64,000 nt of DNA from Phoebastria nigripes (taxonomy: Eukaryota > Chordata > Aves > Procellariiformes > Diomedeidae). The translations under genes were made by a program, and so were the position numbers. Under the pieces are notes generated by a model that made no database searches, had not been told where the DNA came from, and saw only the letters and a program-made list of their open reading frames with translations. The DNA lies in the NCBI GenBank assembly GCA_035582835.1, contig JAYKAV010000966.1, positions 61,287 to 125,286 on the forward strand, written 5' to 3'. This document shows, piece after piece, positions 48,044 through 60,064 of the stretch; positions within the stretch are counted from its first letter, which is position 1; every line of letters starts with the position of its first letter.

Positions 48044-48979
48044 CTTCTCTGCTGATTGGGCCGTACCAAAAAAGATTGGAATAAAAGCTAACCAAATTAT
48101 GCAGGTTGTGTACATAGTAAATCCAATGGGTTTTGCTTCGTTGAAGGTCTCTGGAACCCCTCTTGTTTTAATAGCATAAACAGTGCATGTGACCATCAAG
48201 AGAATACTGTATCCAAGGGAACAAATGAGAGAAAGATCTGAAATGTCACATTTGAGAACTCCCCTGGCATTTTCTGGTTCAAGTGTCCTCTGCTCTCCAT
48301 AGTCTACAATGATATGTGGTGGATCGATAGCAAACCAGATGAAGACTCCAAGAAGCTGCATGGATATGAGGCTGAAAGTGATCACCAGCTGGGAAGCTGG
48401 ACTAATAAATTTGGGAGCTGTGACAGATTTTTTACCTTGTTCAAATATTCTATGAATCCTGTTTGTTTTGGTAAGCAAGGCAGCATAGCTGAAACACATG
48501 CCAAGTCCTAAAAAGATCCTTCGAAACGAGCAGACCACTGTATCAGGAGTTGCAATCATTAAAAAAGTAATGGAGTAACAGAGAAAAATCCCAGTCAAGA
48601 GCACGTAACTGAGCTCCCGTCCAGAGGCCCTGACGATCGGTGTGTCATTGTACCGGACAAATGTCACAATCACAAAGGTGGTGGCAATTATACCGAGAAT
48701 AGCTATGAAGACGGGCACGATGGCCCAAGGAGAATGCCACTCCAGCTTGATTATAGGGATAAGCTGGCAATCCGTACGGTTGGCGTTTGGTCTCTTATTA
48801 ATGGGGCACAGTTCACAGTTGAATTCATCCACCTGGTAATGGTAACCCTCGCAGCGTTCGCAGTGCCAGCAGCAGGGCACTCCCTTCACGGTTTTCTTTC
48901 TTTCCCCGGCTTTACAGGGCAGGCTGCAGACAGATGCTGGATGAGTGTGTTCTCTATTAGCCCACTGCATGTCTTCTAC
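48044..48979 (-). CDS. GRM8: GRM8 internal exon: cysteine-rich domain and TM1-TM6 of metabotropic glutamate receptor 8 (partial CDS)
   Basis: A single 936-bp exon of 312 whole codons encodes the middle of a class C GPCR. Group III mGlu receptors bind glutamate at synapses and couple to Gi/o. Exon residues 1-75 hold the end of the ligand-binding region and the cysteine-rich domain: nine cysteines (18, 22, 36, 37, 40, 43, 55, 58, 71) and an N-R-T glycosylation site at 67. Hydrophobic helices follow at about 86-108, 122-143, 155-177, 198-218, 248-270 and 285-307 (TM1-TM6). Cys150 and Cys244 match the conserved TM3-ECL2 disulfide. TM7 and the tail must be in the next exon. GRM8 is preferred over GRM4, GRM6 and GRM7 because of [30 protein letters not shown] and [14 protein letters not shown], which match GRM8 from memory; GRM7 and GRM4 differ there. 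The boundaries are splice sites, not a start codon, although an in-frame ATG lies in the intron at 49021. No stop or frameshift is present. Confidence 0.95.
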
Positions 48980-49003
48980 CTGTGGGTATAAAAAATTAAT
49001 GAG
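48980..49003 (-). other. 3' splice acceptor of the GRM8 exon
   Basis: Read on the minus strand, a T-rich stretch ends in tacccacag directly before the codon for exon residue 1 (Val). The AG is at 48981-48980. The pyrimidine tract is short and mixed with A, but the site lies exactly at the mGluR homology boundary and keeps phase 0. Confidence 0.9.
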
Positions 49004-51960
49004 CCTTCTATTTTCCCCCATTTATAATATCCTAATCCTGGCCACAGGTTTGTCATAAATCACTGCATGCTGACAGTACGAATACAGTTTACCATAATAA
49101 GAAACCTGTTTCTTTCCCTTGTATTGACTTTATGAAAGTGTTAAATGATTGTGTCCAATAAATCATTCATGCCACAGGCTTGATGAGTGTCATTAGTTTC
49201 TATTTACCTCTTTAGTGCTGACCAAATTGATGTCTGTAAAGATATTTATTGACTCAAGGCTAGTTTAAAAGCAAAAAGCCCTGTACACGGTGCTTTAAAA
49301 GTTAATCACATGCAAATACAAATACCAGTAGTTCTCAAAAATTTAATTACAAAATAAGGCTATGTGAGTTTCAGATAAGTTTCTGGTACAGTAAAGAAAT
49401 AGATTAAAATCTCCTTGTATCAGCTCTGGTAGAACAAAGAGTGCCAGAAAAAAGATCCGTGATGCCACCTCTTCCACAAATGTGGATATTTTATACTTTT
49501 CCACTTTCCAAGTCTTGCAATGCACAAGAGTGTTTTGTTTATATTTCTGGAAGATAAAAATGAGTATATACTGCTTTCTGAATAATAATGGAAAAAGATG
49601 TCATGGCNACTACTTTAGTCCTCCTGATTTAAAAAGTCCAAGGATCTTTTTGTAGCACAGAACAGATGCACACAATGCAGTCTTGTTTTGGAAATCCCAG
49701 ATTTCTCCACAGCAGCGCATTAACAAAATATACTTTTGTCATCCACTTCTCTACTCTTCCTGTATGGCCCCCCAAATAAAATCTGAATAGGAAATTCATG
49801 GATTTAAAGCATCTCCTGCTTAAATTTATTACTCAGTTTGGTCCCAGCTCTCCTTAGCCCACCCTTAGTAAAACTGTGTTCTGCAAGAGGTCACACTGAG
49901 TGAACCAGAGCAGTGCGTGGAGCAAAGAGCTACTTGTAGGCACCAGAATCACTGTGTTGCTCCCATGCTCCGCCTTTCATTCCTTTGTTAGGTGGTAATC
50001 ACTCAAGGACAAAGGACTTGCCTTGTTCTTGCCTGTTAAGTGCTTAGCACTTTTGTTTAATTTGGAGGCTTTATTTATAAGTGAAACAGCAGTAACAAAA
50101 CTTCACGTGTCAGGAATGTTTTCAGTTCCTTCTGGAGGAGGACGGAATGAGGACAGCTTATCAAGAGGGATAATTTTGTCCTTAACGGTTTATTTTTCCA
50201 GCAGTTTTTCACCAAATTTGAGGGAAAATCACAACGTAACTGCCAGCCTCATTTGCCTTCCTCGGAGAGCCAGAGCACTGGTTACAGCAACACGCAGGGT
50301 GAATGAAGCAGCAACAAGCAGCCAGGCTCTTTGTCTCCTCTGTCCGCTCTTCTGCACGGTGTAGGACTTTGCTGTTATTCGCCACTTGAAGGGGCAAACA
50401 AGGGACCACACAGTAACAGAAGACAAGAAACTCACTCATACAACCAGCTCTGTGAATTCCCAGAGTCACTCAAGGACTTCAGTNGGGTTTGGATTGGTCC
50501 TGAACCTACAGAAGTTAACCATATTTTATATCAAGGACTGTGCTAATTACAAAAAAAATGCANCATCTGGTGACTATCTAAAAGGAAATCATTAAAGTAA
50601 TTAGCTTCCTAAAAACCATAAGAATAATCCAGTTGCATGAAACAGCTTTGATAGAGCCCTAGCAGAGCACTTGACACGCTAAGAAAATATTCACCTCTGT
50701 TACAATCTCCTGGTTTTAATCACTGAAATTCTCAAAGCCTGCATAACCCCTACTGTTTCATCTACTAGGCAAGAGAGAAAACATGTTATGATGAAATCAG
50801 TGTGATAGCAAAGACATATTCTCCTTCACAGTGTTGTTAGGAGAATAAATACATCAAAGGTTGTGATTTAGTCAGATACTAGGATAATGGGGGCAACAGG
50901 AGGCCATGGTCATTAATCCAGATCTGTGGATAAGTTTGAGATGACTCAAAAAAGAACAGTACTGCATATTTGCCAGATTATAGCACNCAATACAGAATCA
51001 CCAGGAGACTACACAATGCCTGATCCAGCATAAACTTAGAATGGCATGGACAGGCAATATCTAATCTGGCAGAAAGTCTGACAGAATAAAGCTAAGGTGT
51101 CCAATTTTTTTAATANATTTGCACTAGCAAAGTGAGTTTATACCAGATCATCATTTAATACCATGAGGCTACAGTGTTTCTTATCTGGCATTAAGCATCC
51201 TAAAGCCACATTTACTGTATTGTGAATCAATCCACGGCTTAGATAGGTACACAGAATTCCTTTGTGTCTTTCAGAGTTTCTACCTTAACAAAAGAAAAAA
51301 GAAAAAAAAAATCTTTTTATTGTATAGCTACTTATGATTTCACATACTTTTATCTTCACGGTGCTTTAATTGACTAAAAACATGCTTAAAAACCTTCCTG
51401 GTTGGAAATACATCAGAGTGCCTCAGGTTACACATCCCAGTGGCAACAACGGATAATAAATTCCTATTTCTGAAGGTCACTGGTAAAGATTCATATTATG
51501 TTTTTCATTCTAGTACATCTGACACATAAACTACACAAGATATAATTTCCAGCACGGCAATACAGGGTTATGAATGTTGGAAAACTTGCTGGCTAAAAAA
51601 ACTTGAGTGTTTTCTTTTTTTTTTTTTTTAATTAATTATGAATATAAGCACTATTAGCTGTTAGCAATGGAACGATTCAAACAAGAATGGATGCTTAAAG
51701 CATAAAAAAATTCTAAATCAATGTAGAGAATAACCAGAATCCATGGCTGGTGCAGGTGCATTTTACAAGGTATACAAGTTATGTCTTACAATCTGTCTTG
51801 TCTGGATTACTTTTTTTAGGCAAAANCTACAGTTACATTTAGGTTGACCTACATTTCTGAAAAAGCTCTTAACAAAAATGTTATGAGTTCTTGCTCATGA
51901 GCGTTTTATTTCATTTTCTATCTAAGAAGAAAGAGAAGATATAATCCCAAGAAACGTTGA
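49004..51960. other. intronic sequence upstream of the GRM8 exon
   Basis: No exon, repeat family or RNA gene recognised. A T tract lies at about 51617-51630 and A-rich runs at 51293-51310. Ambiguous bases are scattered. Confidence 0.5.
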
Positions 51961-51980
51961 CCAGTGTTTGAAATTAGAGA
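51958..51980 (+). repeat. left direct repeat of the CR1-containing insertion
   Basis: Matches 53064-53086 at 20 of 23 positions, ending in the shared 14-mer tttgaaattagag plus one base. It looks like a diverged target-site duplication. Confidence 0.65.
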
Positions 51981-51983
51981 TCC

Positions 51984-53063
51984 CCTTTAAGATACTTGCA
52001 GATCTGAGATTCTGGCATTGTAGGATTTTAACTCTAGAAGTGGGTGCAAAGATAGGATTCTCCCACGAACCCAACCATCCTGACAACTCAGTTTATAGCT
52101 ACATTAACAAGCAATGTGGCATAGTAAGAACTGATCTGTGGAGCAAAGGTGTTGGCTCTGAGGAATTCCTGCAGGACTTCCCTCGGGGAAGGACTTCTCC
52201 CCGGGAAGAATGCCATCCAGAGGGACCTGGACAAGCAGGAGAAGTGGGCCCATGTGAACCTCATGAGGTTCAACAAGGCCAAGTGCAAGGTCCTGCACAT
52301 GGGTCGGGGCAACCCCCGGTATCAGTACAGGCTGGGTGATGAAGGGATTGAGAACAGCCCTGCTGAGAAGGACTTGGGGGTACTGGTGGNTGNNAANNTG
52401 GANATGAGCNNGCAATNTGNGCTCGCAGCCCAGAAGGCCAACCGTATCCTGGGCTGCATCAAAAGAAGCGTGGCCAGCAGGTCGAGGGAGGTGATTCTGC
52501 CCCTCTACTCTGCTCTGGTGAGACCCCACCTGGAGTACTGCGTCCAGCTCTGGAACCCGCAGCACAAGAAAGACAAGCACCTGTTGGAGCGGGTCCAGAG
52601 GAGGGCCACAAAAATGATCAGGGGGATGGAACACCTCTCCTATGAAGAAAGGCTAAGAGAGTTGAGGTTGTTCAGNCTGGAGAAGAAAAGGCTTCAGCGA
52701 GACCTTATTGCAGCCTATCAGTACTTAAAGGGGGCTTCTAAGAAAGACGATGGCAAACTTTTTAGCAGGGCCTGTTGCAACAGGACAAGGGGGAATGGTT
52801 TTAAACTAAAAGAGGGTAGATTTAGACTAGATACAAGGAAGAAATTTTTTATGCTGAGGGTGGTGAAACAGTGGAACAGGTTGCCCAGAGGGGTGGTAGA
52901 TGCCCCATCCCTGGAAACATTCAAGGTCAGGTTGGACGAGGCTCTGAGTGACCTGATCTAGTTGGAGATGTCCCTGCCCATCGCAGGGGAGTTGGACAGG
53001 ATGATCTTTAAAGTTCCCTTCCAATCCAAACTATTCTATGATTCTATGATTCTGTGTTCACAT
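51984..53063 (+). mobile_element. CR1-containing insertion bounded by long direct repeats
   Basis: CR1 ORF2 sequence starts at about 52206 and runs to the octamer tail ending at about 53056. The first 220 bp (51984-52205) are not CR1 that I can recognise. Imperfect 23-bp direct repeats flank the whole unit (51958-51980 and 53064-53086). CR1 usually leaves no clear duplication, so this unit is unusual. It is antisense to GRM8. Confidence 0.7.
52206..52961 (+). pseudogene. CR1 ORF2 C-terminal relic, frame still open
   Basis: About 250 codons run without a stop from [15 protein letters not shown] to a stop after EALSDLI. Blocks in order: [116 protein letters not shown]. The RT catalytic region is missing, so it cannot act alone. 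About ten ambiguous bases at 52390-52421 leave five or more unknown residues. The open frame suggests a fairly recent CR1 copy. Confidence 0.85.
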
Positions 53064-53086
53064 TGGTCAGTATTTGAAATTAGAGT
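53064..53086 (+). repeat. right direct repeat of the CR1-containing insertion
   Basis: Partner of 51958-51980. It starts a few bases after the CR1 tail. Confidence 0.65.
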
Positions 53087-53929
53087 CTGGGAAGGAAGGT
53101 TATATTGAACTAATTTTGACATAGTTCAGTGGACTGAACACCCAGTAATGATTAAAGAAGATTAGATGTCCTTCTGGTAAGCATCTTCTGTTTTCGTTTC
53201 AGCCAAAAGCAATCCAGTTCACATAGCCTGAGACCCACTACACAATGAGCAAGTGTGCTAAGTGGGAATAATTAGCAGATTCATTTCAAAAGAAGACTCT
53301 CGATTGAAACCAAAATGCTAATGTGTGTACACCCTCAGACTGCTACTTAGACACTGCTGTAATAGAGGCAGAGTAAAGGGCAGGGGAAACTATACCTCAG
53401 AGTGAGCACTGCTTGCTTTTGTTACATCCGAACAGGTCTGTTAAGTGTTTCTGTAAATGCANCAATTAAAGACTGAAGTCTTGCTACTTCTGGTCATCTG
53501 GTTCATTCCCAGCTATCCATAACCTGCAGCTCTCTTTGCCTGTAATGTATTTTTTAGCTATTATTTTGCATAATATGAATGTAATAAGGAAACCCAGTAC
53601 AAGACATAATTACAACAATGGTCTTAAAGCTCTATCAGTTTTTTCAGTCACTGAATGTGACCAAAGGATCCAGCTTCTCAAACCCATGCAGAAGATTCAC
53701 CAGTGTCATTATTTTTCCATCCTTAGGTTATAGTACTATTGATAGTAGAAACGGTTAAGAAACAAGAAAGTGAAGGAGGTTCATTTGGGAACATAGAACC
53801 AGGGACATTGTATAATTTTCAGAACTGCTGAAAACCTGTAATAGTCACAAACTTTAAAGGGAGTTGCTGGATGCTCAGCCTCTTTTGAAAATCATATTTT
53901 TTTATGTAGACATAAACACTTAGCAGTGT
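53087..53929. other. intronic sequence, no feature recognised
   Basis: AT-rich sequence with nothing identifiable. Confidence 0.5.
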
Positions 53930-54150
53930 AACTTTCAAAAGTGCCAAAGGGAACTTGTTCAATCCAGCTAATTAATTTAAATGGGAGCTAAGTGCCTTAT
54001 CTGTTTAAGTGCTTTTGAAAATCCCACTATGNTTCCATCTGCAATTTTTACAATCTAAATACTTTGGAAAACCTGCCCCAAAGTGTTCTAGAAGTTCAAA
54101 TGTTACAAAACTAACTTCAGGGGAGCTTAACTTTAGGCACACGTTTTTAA
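53930..54150. repeat. old interspersed repeat relic with inverted repeat
   Basis: ACTTTCAAAAGTGCC at 53931-53945 is the near reverse complement of AAGTGCTTTTGAAAATCCC at 54007-54025. The phrases TTTTGAAAATCCCAC and CTTAACTTTAGGCAC resemble an ancient amniote repeat with palindromic parts that I recall but cannot name. It could be a decayed non-autonomous DNA transposon. Confidence 0.4.
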
Positions 54151-56739
54151 ACAAAATTCTCATGGGGAAAGAAACTGACAAAGAAGCCAAAGCCAGNCAG
54201 AAGAAAGACAGAAAAGAAGGGGGGTTTTGACATTGAAAAAGAATGAAAAAGTTCTGCATGTCTTCAGCCCTTACTGGTCAAAGTATCTGGGTCTACAGCA
54301 CTCTTTATACTGCTCAGACCCTGGTAAGGCTGGGTGAGCCCCAGATTATTAAGTAGCCTTAGGTAAACTTAGTTTCTAGAAGACTTATTTTGTCANCTTC
54401 ATTTTCATGTGACATCTTCTAGCTGCTGTTCACTACAGTGTGATACATGACAAGGCAAAGTTCATTGTTAAATGTATCTGAATTCATCATCTAGGTCAGA
54501 TGGACTGGAATAGACTAGCTCTGTATCTATTATTAATAATAGTTTAAACATTATTATTTATTTTATTTGAGTAGCTTCTCTGAATTTGGAAAGTGTCTGA
54601 TAGGTTGATGTGCTATCATGAAGTACCTCACATTCCCCTAAGATGAGGTTCCATTTTCTACTATTCCAATACTTAAGAGTGAAAACATCAGAAAGAGTAT
54701 GGCAGTGTGTCTGTAAGACACGTACTCATTTTCTATTAAATGCATCATGATACAGAAAGGGAATGGCTTCATTGCTATTTAAATAGACATAAAAATCATC
54801 CCTATATGAGATATCTGCCTGACGGAGCTGCAATTTGCTTTAATTTGCAGCACTAAGATTCACAGTTCACTAAACCATTAAAATACAGACAAAATGCCAT
54901 TTCATATCAAAATCGAGTAAACACCTCTATCCTTCATGAACATTACAAATACAATTTCCTCTAATATCTAATAATAAAGCTAAAAATTAATGATGTGAGA
55001 ACTGGGCTAAAACAAGATGAGATTTACATGACACAATACAAGTAGCACATTCACATTCCTGGCACCTATGTTCTTCCAATAATCAAGCAACTCATTCATT
55101 CAGCAATGCCCTCAGCAACCGGAGGAGACTGATCAAAAATGTTGTTAATAGGTCACATATCATTTCTGAACCATTTATGTGTACAAAACCACTCTGTTTT
55201 CCATTCTTAATGATCATGGAAAAATTTATCACTTACTCACATAATTCAGCAACTGGTGACAATATAAAAGCACGTGGACAACCTTCAGAGAGTTTATAAC
55301 AAAGACATTGGTGGATAATATTTTAATGTTTCTGATTATGTTATATTGTCACTTGCAGGAATTTTCATTTTTGAAATCTTATCTCAGAGCCAGATATTTA
55401 TTTAAAATAATGAAAAATATATGTTTGAGGATATTATTGTAATGAATGGAATTATACAAGATCTGGACACAGGAATGCAAGTAGTGCATTCTACCAGAGT
55501 TATGGGAGCAGGCAAACATCTTATTTTGTAGTCAGTTAGCCAAGACTTTCAGAAGCATCAAGGCTCCCACATATAATGTCATATGGCTTTTAATATATAT
55601 TAAAATTCTTAGTTATAAAAATTACAAAGAACTGAAATATCACCTCCAGCTGTCACTAAGAGTTGTTCTTATTTTTGTCTCGAGTTCCTGGAAGTATTTC
55701 TCTTCTGACAAAAAGGTTCATCAGAGGAGCATAGCAAGTGAGTGAATTAAGGCAATTTAATCTAATATTTAGCTTTTTAAATTGTCTAATGCATNTGTTC
55801 TCACAGTAAAAGTTCAAGTCTCTAATGTACCTTGTCCAATCAAGTCATTTGAACCATCAAAAACCAAAATTAAACTGAAACTGCTTCAACTAAAGTTAAT
55901 TCATTATGAGCCTAAATATAATGATCATTGCATTCAGCCTGTCAAACAGATTTTACCTCTCTAGAGAAAATCTGGGTATACTTACAGACTAAACTTACAA
56001 ATATTTAAGAGGCATGTGCAGAAGGGAAATAAGTCAAAGACAAAAAATACAGTTTCAAATTAAAAAACAGAACAAAACCAAGAATGAATCCAGATTGTCA
56101 ATGGCAGTATAAAATCACTATCATTACCAAATTTGCCATAATTGCTGTAAATTATTTACCTCATTCACCCCATACAGATGTTTTCCTAACAACTGAGATA
56201 TCATTTTCTGGAATTTCAGAGACGTTCCTAGAGGTTTGCAAAGAACATGGGATCACATCTTTGGTTTTACCACATACTAGTTGAAAATTAATGCAGTCGA
56301 ATATCAGTTTGAAGAGGAGTCTGAGGAGCTTGATTAGATGTAATGACCATTAAAAGATCACTCTGAAATACTACAAGGAAAATCATTCTTTCTTTTTTTC
56401 TTTAGGAACAAAAGCACAGGTTGTTGTTACAACCCAGATGGAAGCTGGTTTCCCCTAACTGAATCCACTTGCTTAAAGTTCTTCCTAGGCACACCACTTA
56501 CCATCTCTCTCACACAGCTTCCCTAAAGGAAAAACAAAGACAGTTAAATTTACTGTCATTTAAATTTGAATACCTGTTTACATGCATGTACCTATAATTA
56601 TTTATATGCATGTATGATTTAAAATGTCCTGGACTACAGGAAAGAATGTGTTACTTATATTATTTGAAAGCAGTGCTACAGAACGGATTAACAACTTTGG
56701 TCTCTAAGCTTGAGTTAGCCTATACAGCTCTGATACAGT
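54151..56739. other. intronic sequence, no gene recognised
   Basis: AT-rich single-copy-looking sequence with short chance frames only. Confidence 0.5.
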
Positions 56740-56800
56740 CTGACTTTCTCAGTGACCTTGGGCAAATTATTTAACCTCTTTGAATCTCAGATTTGCAATT
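56740..56800 (+). mobile_element. MIR-like SINE fragment
   Basis: TGACCTTGGGCAAATTATTTAACCTC...CTCAG at 56753-56790 matches the core and 3' part of the ancient MIR SINE (the segment usually reading GTGACCTTGGGCAAGT..CTTAACCTCTCTG..CTCAGTTT). The tRNA-derived head is not recognisable. MIR copies are older than the amniote radiation, so good preservation here is notable. Confidence 0.7.
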
Positions 56801-59800
56801 GGCTGGAGGGAAGCTGTCATGCAGACAGGAGCAGTGGAGACACTTAAGTAAATTTAAAATGTGGGTAAGAAGTTTAAGCAGGGATATAACTGATCTCCAT
56901 CTCACAGGTCTGGAAGGTTTTTTGCCCAGCAAGTACCTATATTTTCGAAAGCTTGATTAAAACAATTTTTACTTTTAAAACTGAGCAATATTTTTTCAAA
57001 GAATTAATACCAGAAACATCATAACAATTCTGTGCTTCCTCAGCATGTCAAAATCTTTCTTGTCATCTCCAGTTTCCGAGAACTACAACATCACCAATCT
57101 CTGGAACTACTAAAGCTAAGAGATTGTGTTTTTAATGTTCTGGCCATATTAACAAGTCATTCTTAGCTAGGGCAAAATAATTGAAGGGAAGGATGCTCTG
57201 AGGTAATACATACAAACAGAAAAGAATGGTGTAAACAAATATAAAGTTTCTTATGCTCATAAACAGAAAAGGTTAAATACTAGCCCTGCTTTACCAATGG
57301 AAATATGTTATTTAGTGTGCTGAGACTGTAATTTTACCTCAAAGAAACCAACCGCACTAGTTAAGTCATATAATTCATGACTGCTGAATACTTACATAGA
57401 GGATCATACTGTGGAAACCTTAATCATCATACCACTGTATCATAATCTACAGAGAGTGTTTATTAGTGCTATACAGACTGTAAACCCCAGTCTTAAAATG
57501 CTAGCCTTTGAATGGTTTGGGATCCGTTTATCTTACTTTTTTTTACTTTTACTTTTCTCTACCTGTGGTTTTGTTGGTACTGATGGGCTACGGAAGTGCT
57601 GACCCTAACAGACTCTTGGTACAAGGGTAGGATGAGCTGCAATATATTCCCTTCTTCAATTTGCCAAACAACAAACTTATTAATGTGCATGGAATACCTG
57701 GAAAACAACATTTTATTCTCAGATGCCTTGGGGGGGTAGACTAGCACAAAGTGCAGTGATTAGCAGGTCATCAAGTTAACAACTACTGTTACTGCACTGT
57801 GTAACTATCAGATGGAATTTTGCAGCAATCTAGTAGCACTTCTGTTCCATATAAGCAAGATTTTTTTTCTTTCTTTCTTGGAAGCATGAATCACAATTTT
57901 TAAGCACCTGTTTCTGGAGATAGTCTCTTTATTTACAAATGAGACCAAAAAAACCAAACCAAAACAAAAAATCCAAACAAACAAAAAAAACCCCACCACA
58001 ATTATTTCCTTAATAATTTTATGACACAGAAATATCCTATTCAAAATGACATCAGTAGACTTCAGATTTTTTGCATGATCTATTGTCTATATTTTGAAAA
58101 GACATAATTACTATCAATGGATCAGACTGCAAATCAGATTTCCAAAGTTACTCATTATGCAGACCATTTTCACATAGACAATCTCTATTGCATATCCTTA
58201 CCTAGAGGTCCTCACTGCCCTTACATGTACCTGACATGCACTTGGAGAGATTTTAATGAGCATTTATATATATAACCTATGATGTACACACAGGGATTGA
58301 AGTCATTATATGCTACCAAAAGCAGACTGTACCATAACTTTGCTTATAATTAAGCATGTTCAAAAAACCTCAAATTAAAAAAAAAAAAAAAATTGTCAGA
58401 TTTAGATTTTTCTTTAAGAAAATGCTGTTTTGAGAGGAAACCTTCCACCATCGCTCTTTTTTGTCAAGTGATAGGTTTTGACCAGCTCTAGTACTAAGGC
58501 CATTTGAACCATAAGGCTTAGAATTACNTTTTTCTTCCTGCAGTTGATCACGCAGAAATAGCCTGCAAGCATACTTCAAAAAATTTAGTGCTTTGAGAAA
58601 AGAAAAGGAGACTAGTTCTGGCAAAGGGTTTTTTGATGTTACTTTCCTTGTGCCTGGAGAATCTTCTCAGTTCTGCCCAAGGTCCATGTCATCACTAGTT
58701 CAATAGACCAGCTGCATTTCTTGATGAAGCTTTTAATACCCGTAACAAACATGCTCCCTCCCAAATCTGTTGCTTTTATTTACAGTTACCTAAGTTAAAG
58801 TTTGAGTTGGCCTGTCCCAAGTCCGATGCTCCATAGCTACCATATTTCCCTCCAATCTGTGTTAGATGCCTTTCATTCCCAATGGTGCTCAGATTCTCCC
58901 CCACTTCACAGCTCAGAGTAAACAGAAGGAACATAAGGGGCTAAGCACAGCTGCCGTTTGACTTTAAAGGAATTTTATATAGATTTTTTTTCTTTAATTT
59001 TAAGACTATTTCATTTAATAAATCCCACTGTTTANTGAAAAAATGGTCACCGTTACATGCTTTTAATCATTCTATTGGTTTAAAGGTGAGTTTCTTTATC
59101 AAAACAAGAAGATGCTGTCCCCAAACACCTTCATGATGGCCTGCAAAAAAATGTACTGGGCTAGACCTTCAGCAGATTTTTGTCAGTCCAGTAACTTCAG
59201 CAGAGTTATGCTAACAAGGGCATGAACCATACATATATTTAATATTACTTAAGGAGATGACCNGTCACCCTTTTTGTTATCTTTAATATTTCATTATTTT
59301 AAAACTAGAAATTAGCCAACTATAAAAAGCCTCAGTTCAGCATGAAAAAAGATGTTGGTGGGTTTGTTTTAGTTTTAATCCTGTCCCATAATTTTTAAAT
59401 GGTTTAATCTATTTCCTATTTTTTGATCAGTGCAAAAGATGCTATGCATATGAAACTGAAGTATGAATGCCTCTAAATTCCAACCTGCACAACCTTTCTT
59501 ACAAAATAATACCAACATAAAAATAATGTATTCTTTTTATTCCCACACTGCTCACAGACCAAGACCTCAATTGCACTAAGGGCTATACAAATCCACAAGA
59601 AAAAGTGATGGTCTCAATCCTAAAGAATTCACAGTCAAACCATAAGATAAAGGAGAGCAGAGTATCAGCAGAATACAGAAAAGGACATCCTAAAAACAAT
59701 AAGGCAACACTGATCAGCATGATAGTCAGCAGCCATAGCATAATTCCAAACAGATTCTTTTTGAGGAAACTGTAGTAAAACGATTTTTAATGAGGGAACT

Positions 59801-60010
59801 GAAAGAAGAGAGCAGGGCAATTTTGCATCTATTTCCTGAGCTTTCCATCCAAGCACAAGCNGCAGCAAGACAGAAAGCACAAAGGCAATAACTTCATCGC
59901 TGACCTCTCAAAGAAGAACAGAGAACAGAGCTGGAATATCCTGTGATGCTGTGNTTCTCAGTTTCTAAACAGTGTTTCAGGAAAGTGAAGCACTTGAAAT
60001 TTTGAGCAAA
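56801..60010. other. intronic sequence, no gene recognised
   Basis: Contains an A/C-rich run (57940-57998), a poly-A run (58376-58394) and T-rich patches. No gene or repeat family recognised. Confidence 0.5.
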
Positions 60011-60064
60011 GTTGCCCTCACCTCAGCAAACTTATTGACTGTTGCCCTCACCTCAATTGACTGT
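60011..60064. repeat. 30-bp tandem duplication
   Basis: GTTGCCCTCACCTCA occurs at 60011 and 60041, followed by TTATTGACTG and AATTGACTG. Two imperfect copies. Confidence 0.85.
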
